This document shows positions 61,190 to 64,000 of a stretch of 64,000 nucleotides of DNA, piece after piece. The stretch lies in the NCBI GenBank assembly GCA_026419785.1, contig JAODTK010004743.1:372001-436000 (forward strand), read 5' to 3'. The DNA comes from Sclerodactyla briareus (taxonomy: Eukaryota > Echinodermata > Holothuroidea > Dendrochirotida > Sclerodactylidae). The stretch's first letter is position 1, and each line of letters starts with the position of its first letter. The notes beneath the pieces are model-generated. The model was not told the DNA's origin and did not search any database. It saw only the letters and a list, made by a program, of their open reading frames with translations. Made by a program: the position numbers and the translations under genes.

Positions 61190-62000
61190 AACATGCAATT
61201 TGCATATTTCACAAGACATGGGGCCTAGGGTCCACATTGGGCCTTGATAAGTAAGAGGAGATGCATTTCAAGCAAGTACGATTATGTTTAGTTTAATATA
61301 ATGGCATAGGGTCAAATTGGGACGTGGACCAAAATGTCCATGACAACCTCAAAGGACGGTTATTGGAGCATCACACGACTGAACATCATCAACTCAACTG
61401 TGCACCAAAATTTGTAGGAGAAGCATTTTGTGAGATTCAACATATGGCCCTCGGGCCAGAAATTTGAAACACCCTCAATGGCCCATCTCAAAAATCATAT
61501 GTAACGTTACAAGAAATCAAGCTTGTTTTAGAGGAGATGCATTGATGTACCAGTTGTGGATTATTTTCACTGAAGGGGCTGTGGGGCCCCAGTGGTGGAC
61601 CTTGGAGACGCAAAAATGCCTGAAAGCCCATAATAACGGCTATTACACCCATCATTGGGATCCAACATCAACACTGTGCACCAGAACGTTCGGAGGAAAA
61701 GCATTAGACGTGATTGCCCCAGGTGGGCCCTCGCCCACGATTGTGGACTACAAGTCCTGGGAACCCTGAAGGCAACAGTTATTAGACCGTCATTACAACC
61801 GAACATCAGCACGAACCTGTGCATCACAATCCGTAGGAGAAGCATTTTGTGGTGGGACCTAGGGCCCACATTGGGCCATGGTCCAGAAGTTCGCAAACAC
61901 CCCGGTGGACCACTACCCACGGAGCATTGGCTATTGTAACTTTAGAGAAAATCAATTGAAACTTGTGGAAGGTGACCTTACAAGAACCAGGTAATTGGAT
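61190..62000. repeat. Array of ~130-150-bp diverged repeats (array 3)
   Basis: Units marked by CCAGAAxTTxGxAAACACCC (near 61455 and 61885, with variants near 61335, 61610 and 61757), AACATCAxCxC..CTGTGCA, TAGGAGAAGCATTTTGTG and GGGCCCACATTGGGCC. Closely related to array 1 at 43.4-44.4 kb. A 117-codon open stretch on the minus strand is just read-through of the array. Confidence 0.75.
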
Positions 62001-63092
62001 TCTGGCTTGATTAGACATCATTAAGTTTCCTTGATATTGAGCTTGTTGGTCATGCTGTTCGATCAGCTGTTGAGCACCTCACCTATAGATTCTGGCCCAA
62101 GTTATGATCCTTATTTCTCCTCTATTGCGCTATTCCTGGAATATATTCATGAATATAAAATCGGTGTGCAGATAAATGCATGTTAATCATAGTATTGCTC
62201 ACCTATAACATAATGACTCAGATTTTTTATAAACGTGTCCCTTAGTATAAAAAATGTGCACTCATAAGCAGTGCTAGCAGTGCTTCACACCCGGTCTTCT
62301 TGACTTTTTGTAATGAATGTGTACATCGTACAACAAACCATTTGACACAATTAGTCTCCTTAAAAAGCCCACTGGCGCTCCACTAACTTTTACAGACATC
62401 ACGCAAGGTCCCCCACCTTTGTCAGAGTAAGCGTGGAACAGCTCTCTGGCTTTTAAGTGGGAATTCAACCTAAGATCCATGGTTTCTAAAGTCGACAGAT
62501 CTACCCCAGCCGCAACCAATTTCCCCCCAAGGTTGAGGGGTACATGTGCAGTATGTTGTCTAAGCTGAAACTGCTTTGCTCATCGACTGGTGCATAAATA
62601 TCCCCACCTACAGACTCAGTAGGGAAGATTTCACGTACACAAAACCTACATGATAATCCTAACATAACACAACAGGTGTTCACAAGGAAAATGTAATTGC
62701 TAGCAATCATAATTATGTCTGAACAACAGCAACCTCAGCCTGTGAATGTTCATTAGGTCCAGTGAGTAGACATACATAACTTCACATTCTTTAAATGTGA
62801 GGAGCAGTATAATCACTTTTCAAGTGCGGGCGCCATTAACAAATTCACCTGTGGTTTGAATGATAAAACACACAGGGTTACTAAAAGTGGGACTGTAAGC
62901 TGACCCTGGACGGGGGGATGGCGTCCCCCAAAAAATTCGAAGGAGGGGGGGATCGCTCCCCTAAAATTTGACCAATAAAAATTGAAAATTAACAAAACAC
63001 CAACATCTACATTAGCTATCATTATCGATCTCGAAACCCTGATTGATATATACAAAGATTATAACAGTCCTAAATAAATGTGAAACTAGTAC

Positions 63093-63257
63093 CTTTTTAA
63101 GTTCACAACCAATTTTGCCGTCCGAACCCGTTGCCACCTGTGTCTGCGATATTCCCGTCAAATGCTGCTGGTCCGACCAGTTTTCATTTGGCTGAATGCG
63201 AAAGGTCTTCCAGCACACAAATCCCGAAGAATGAAGACTCTGTTGCGTCCATCCACT
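63093..63257 (-). CDS. Possible upstream exon of the RUSC-like gene
   Basis: A 55-codon stretch open throughout on the minus strand, bounded by an acceptor-like CTTGTGCCAG and a donor AAAAAG|GTACTA. It reads SGWTQQSLHSSG at the start and ends in CELKK. Both ends are in phase 0, and the first large exon of the RUSC-like gene (acceptor at 54603) can also be read in phase 0 as KNEYQWPTGF, so the two could be spliced together. I recognise no domain in it, and the polypyrimidine tract upstream of the acceptor is weak. It could equally be a chance open stretch or an exon of another gene. The link to RUSC is inference only. Confidence 0.3.
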
Positions 63258-64000
63258 CTGGCACAAGAGTTCGACTCATGCAGTAATTAGGCTCTTGCCC
63301 CCCTTTTTCACCAGTTCGTTCTGATCGCTAGATACTCTTAGACTGTGCGCTAAAACTGTCGTAACAAGAGGAAACTTCGTCACCCGCATTTTTGGCAATA
63401 CAAGTGATAACGACTACTATAATGCTAGTCTCTTGATAACTGCCGAAATCTAACTATTCAAGATGACAATCATCAAAACCGCTGTATGTACAAGGCCACA
63501 ACTCCTACTCGTCAAAAAAGTGTACATTTGAAAATTAGTCCTTATAAATAAAAATAGAAAGTGTGCTGGCCCAATTTTTGTTCATCTTTATGATGAACAT
63601 GAAAATTACCCCAATGACATGTCTGTGAATGACTTTAATCAATATTCATAATCTTGCAGTATTGTTTTGGCGATCTGCAAAGTGTCTCGCTGGTTGAGCA
63701 ACGAATGGTTTCTATTAGTCACTACCCGGACACTATACACAACACCCTAGTTCCTGGCAGACCTTGTCTGTCAAACGAATCACATATTTTCACATACAAC
63801 ACATAAATTTCCTAATTCCTAAAACTGACCAAGAAGTTTTTGACTCCTTAGACAAAGTCCCTTAAGTGCTTTTTTCCTTTCTTCTCATGCCCCGCCACAC
63901 TCTCTCCCTAATACCCAAATTTGATAAAGTTTCTACGCTCAGTCAACTCCCGTCTTTGACCCAAAATCCACTTGAAATGTTCTAATTACTTTAGGAACCT

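Larger units (their letters stand above)
54604..64000. other. Upstream region of the RUSC-like gene
   Basis: 9.4 kb in which only the candidate exon at 63093-63257 and the GC-rich candidate promoter at 60270-60480 could belong to the gene. The rest is AT-rich sequence with the AGTCAAGTC repeat, a short direct repeat (TTATAGTGGTTTA..AAAGGGCATGTAA at 57925 and 58265), an inverted repeat and repeat array 3. Confidence 0.5.

Noticed and set aside
61567..61939. Open stretches of ~95-117 codons on both strands
   Set aside because: They read through repeat array 3, with no domain and no splice or start context.

Overview
This is animal nuclear DNA: AT-rich, intron-dominated and crowded with dispersed repeats, with long G/C homopolymers and GT-AG introns. 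No prokaryotic operon, CRISPR array or rRNA is visible. The style of the repeats (TTTGCATAATTTATGCA-type families, tRNA-headed SINEs, poly-G-bearing repeats, AGTCAAGTC elements) suggests a marine invertebrate deuterostome, most likely an echinoderm. That placement is an inference from pattern memory, not a measurement.

One gene dominates: a RUSC1/RUSC2-type gene (RUN and SH3 domain protein; human RUSC2 is also called iporin) on the minus strand, from about 54.6 kb (possibly 63.3 kb) down to a stop codon at 10.585 kb. In transcript order I can place: a possible upstream exon (63257-63093), a ~1.5 kb exon of Ser/Thr-rich low-complexity protein (54603-53057), a second ~1.3 kb acidic, Ser-rich exon (50211-48876), a linker exon (43028-42729), RUN-domain exons (41490-41414, 34279-34136, 33098-32993, perhaps 29950-29894, and 27274-26865), a post-RUN exon (25905-25830), and an SH3 domain split over two exons (11006-10902 and 10673-10585). 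Splice sites are mostly canonical. Intron phases agree at every junction where both sides could be read, except that the small 29950-29894 exon does not fit the next one. Yet most exons carry reading-frame changes, so either the sequence has many small indel errors or the locus is decaying. I favour errors.

The rest is intron or intergenic repeat: three arrays of ~145-bp repeats (43.4-44.4, 50.6-51.2, 61.2-62.0 kb), shorter tandem arrays (3.8-4.2, 11.9-12.2, 40.2-40.5 kb), three MITE-like elements with terminal inverted repeats (2998-3222, 16485-16663, 36327-36604), two tRNA-headed SINE-like sequences (18.2 and 21.6 kb), the 3' end of a LINE reverse transcriptase gene (22.5-23.0 kb, plus strand), a ~180-bp duplication at 18.7/19.2 kb, an AGTCAAGTC repeat (55.7-55.9 kb) and a 31-bp inverted repeat (59.0-59.2 kb). 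No second protein gene is convincing, and I see no evidence for a novel multi-gene system.
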